Assembly: GCA_003222755.1 (NCBI GenBank)
Contig: QHXA01000240.1
Coordinates: 5,358-13,488 of the forward strand
Direction: 5' to 3'
Length of the DNA: 8,131 nucleotides
DNA from: Acidobacteriota bacterium
GTDB taxonomy: Bacteria > Acidobacteriota > Terriglobia > 20CM-2-55-15
Shown here: in pieces, positions 7,110-8,131 of the stretch
How the letters are laid out: each line of letters begins with the position of its first letter
Numbering within the stretch: the stretch's first letter is position 1
The notes under the pieces: model-generated
What the model saw: only the letters and a program-made list of their open reading frames with translations
The model's database searches: none
Told to the model about the DNA's origin: nothing
Position numbers and translations under genes: made by a program

Positions 7110-8131
7110 ATGGAACCCATCATCGATCGACGAGTCTTCTTCAAGATAGCGGCTACGGGAGTGGCCGGGTACTTCGCTTCTCCGATGGAGATGGTCGCTC
7201 AAAGCGTCACATGGAATTCACAAGCCACGATCCTGAACACCGCGAAGAATGTCATCTTCATCCTGCTGCCGGGAGCACCGAGCCAGATTGATACATTGGA
7301 TCTTCGGGTCGGATCGTGGACACCGGCGAACTTCGCGCCAACGACAATCAATGGCATCGATTGGCCGGCCGGCTTGCTGCCGAACCTGGCGATGCAGTGG
7401 AATTTGGGCCGGTTTTCGATTGTCCGGAGCTGCCAATCGACGGCGCTCGTCCATCCGCTGCTCCAAAACTGGAATCAGATTGCGCGCAATCCTGTGAGCG
7501 CAACGGGGAAAATTGCGCCGAATATTGGTTCGATCGTCGCACTCGAAACGGAGAAACAGCGCGCCCCAAACCAGAAGCTGCCGGGTTTCTTGTCGCTCAA
7601 CGGTGGAGGCAGTCTGGCAGGTGCGGGATATTTGCCGGGCAAGTATGCGCCGTTCGATGTGACGCCGAACGCAGGGGGACTGGCGAACCTTTCGAATCCC
7701 GACGGTCAGGCTACATTCGCTACACGCTACAACATGCTGCTCGCCGCCGATGCCCCGCTGCGGAGCGTGCCATCGGTTTATGGCGCGAAGATTGAAGAGA
7801 TGTCGGACTTCTATTTATCAGCGCGTCAGTTGATGTATGACCCATACGTAACCGAAGCATTTCGCTTTGCCGCATCGGATCAAACAAAGTACGGTAACAC
7901 CGCATTCGGGAATGCTTGCCTGACGGCCAGGAATGTTCTTTGGTCCGATCTCGGCACGCGCTACATTCAGATCACCCTCGGCGGATGGGACAACCATCAG
8001 AACATCTATGCCACAAATGCGGGTATCTATTCTTCCGCACGCCAGCTCGACATCGGTTTGGCGAACCTGATTGCGGATCTGGCGGCCATTCCCGGTAGCA
8101 GCGGAAGAACCAAGCTCGATGAAACACTGAT
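7110..8131 (+). CDS. Tat-exported DUF1501 protein, 3' end missing
   Basis: The frame opens at ATG 7110, 5 nt after the preceding stop, with GAGG overlapping that stop as a possible ribosome site, so coupling to the upstream gene is likely. About 340 codons are present and stay open to the right edge. The N-terminus has a twin-arginine motif (D6-R-R-V-F-F-K12) followed by a short hydrophobic stretch, consistent with Tat export of a folded protein. DUF1501 hallmarks are visible: AKNVIFILLPGAPSQIDTLD (about 45-64), a central LPGFLSLNGGG stretch, AFRFAASDQTKYGNTAFG, and GGWDNH at 291-296. The last corresponds to the WDxH motif of this family, which belongs to the alkaline-phosphatase/sulfatase-like group. 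Enzyme activity is not established. The resemblance to acidobacterial DUF1501 proteins, judged from memory, supports the taxon call. Confidence 0.92.
   Translation, partial: MEPIIDRRVFFKIAATGVAGYFASPMEMVAQSVTWNSQATILNTAKNVIFILLPGAPSQIDTLDLRVGSWTPANFAPTTINGIDWPAGLLPNLAMQWNLGRFSIVRSCQSTALVHPLLQNWNQIARNPVSATGKIAPNIGSIVALETEKQRAPNQKLPGFLSLNGGGSLAGAGYLPGKYAPFDVTPNAGGLANLSNPDGQATFATRYNMLLAADAPLRSVPSVYGAKIEEMSDFYLSARQLMYDPYVTEAFRFAASDQTKYGNTAFGNACLTARNVLWSDLGTRYIQITLGGWDNHQNIYATNAGIYSSARQLDIGLANLIADLAAIPGSSGRTKLDETL

Noticed and set aside
7316..7795. 159-codon plus-strand frame within the DUF1501 gene
   Set aside because: It is an alternate frame of the clearly coding DUF1501 gene. It is rich in Arg and Cys and has no family resemblance.

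Overview
This window looks like chromosomal DNA from a soil-type Acidobacteriota bacterium, possibly recovered from a metagenome. That assignment is inference. It rests on four things: a DUF1549/DUF1553 gene followed directly by a Tat-type DUF1501 gene, which is common in Acidobacteriota, Planctomycetota and Verrucomicrobiota; the wording of the DUF1501 protein; moderate GC content; and intergenic hairpins built on 7-bp repeat units. No rRNA, tRNA, CRISPR array, transposase or phage gene is visible.

Layout. Positions 1-94 (minus) hold the start of a secreted protein that runs off the left edge. Positions 95-347 are intergenic and are dominated by a large imperfect hairpin (156-299). Then come typA/bipA, a translational GTPase (348-2153, plus), and a small membrane-anchored YtxH-like protein (2187-2783, plus). 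The YtxH-like gene runs through a 30-bp palindrome and overlaps the 3' end of a convergent gene. On the minus strand, an HI0933/YhiN-family flavoprotein (3199-4242) and a DinB-like metal-site protein (2729-3202) form a two-gene operon joined by an ATGA overlap. A divergent spacer (4243-4370) carries a second hairpin with three 7-bp repeats. The plus strand then carries an AIM24/TIGR00266-family protein (4371-5171), an exported DUF1549/DUF1553 protein with a CxxCH motif (5233-7104), and a Tat-exported DUF1501 protein (7110 to the right edge, incomplete).

How the genes fit together. TypA is a ribosome-associated stress GTPase, and the YtxH-like gene 33 nt downstream may be co-transcribed with it. 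The flavoprotein and DinB-like genes are translationally coupled, so they probably act in a shared but unknown process. The DUF1549/DUF1553 and DUF1501 genes are 5 nt apart and belong to a widespread exported pair of unknown biochemical function.

No clearly new multi-gene system is visible. The most interesting signals are the non-coding hairpins, the palindrome that supplies the end of a coding sequence, a shortened internal domain in the flavoprotein, and several start codons lying 6-8 nt after a -10-like hexamer, which raises the possibility of leaderless mRNAs.
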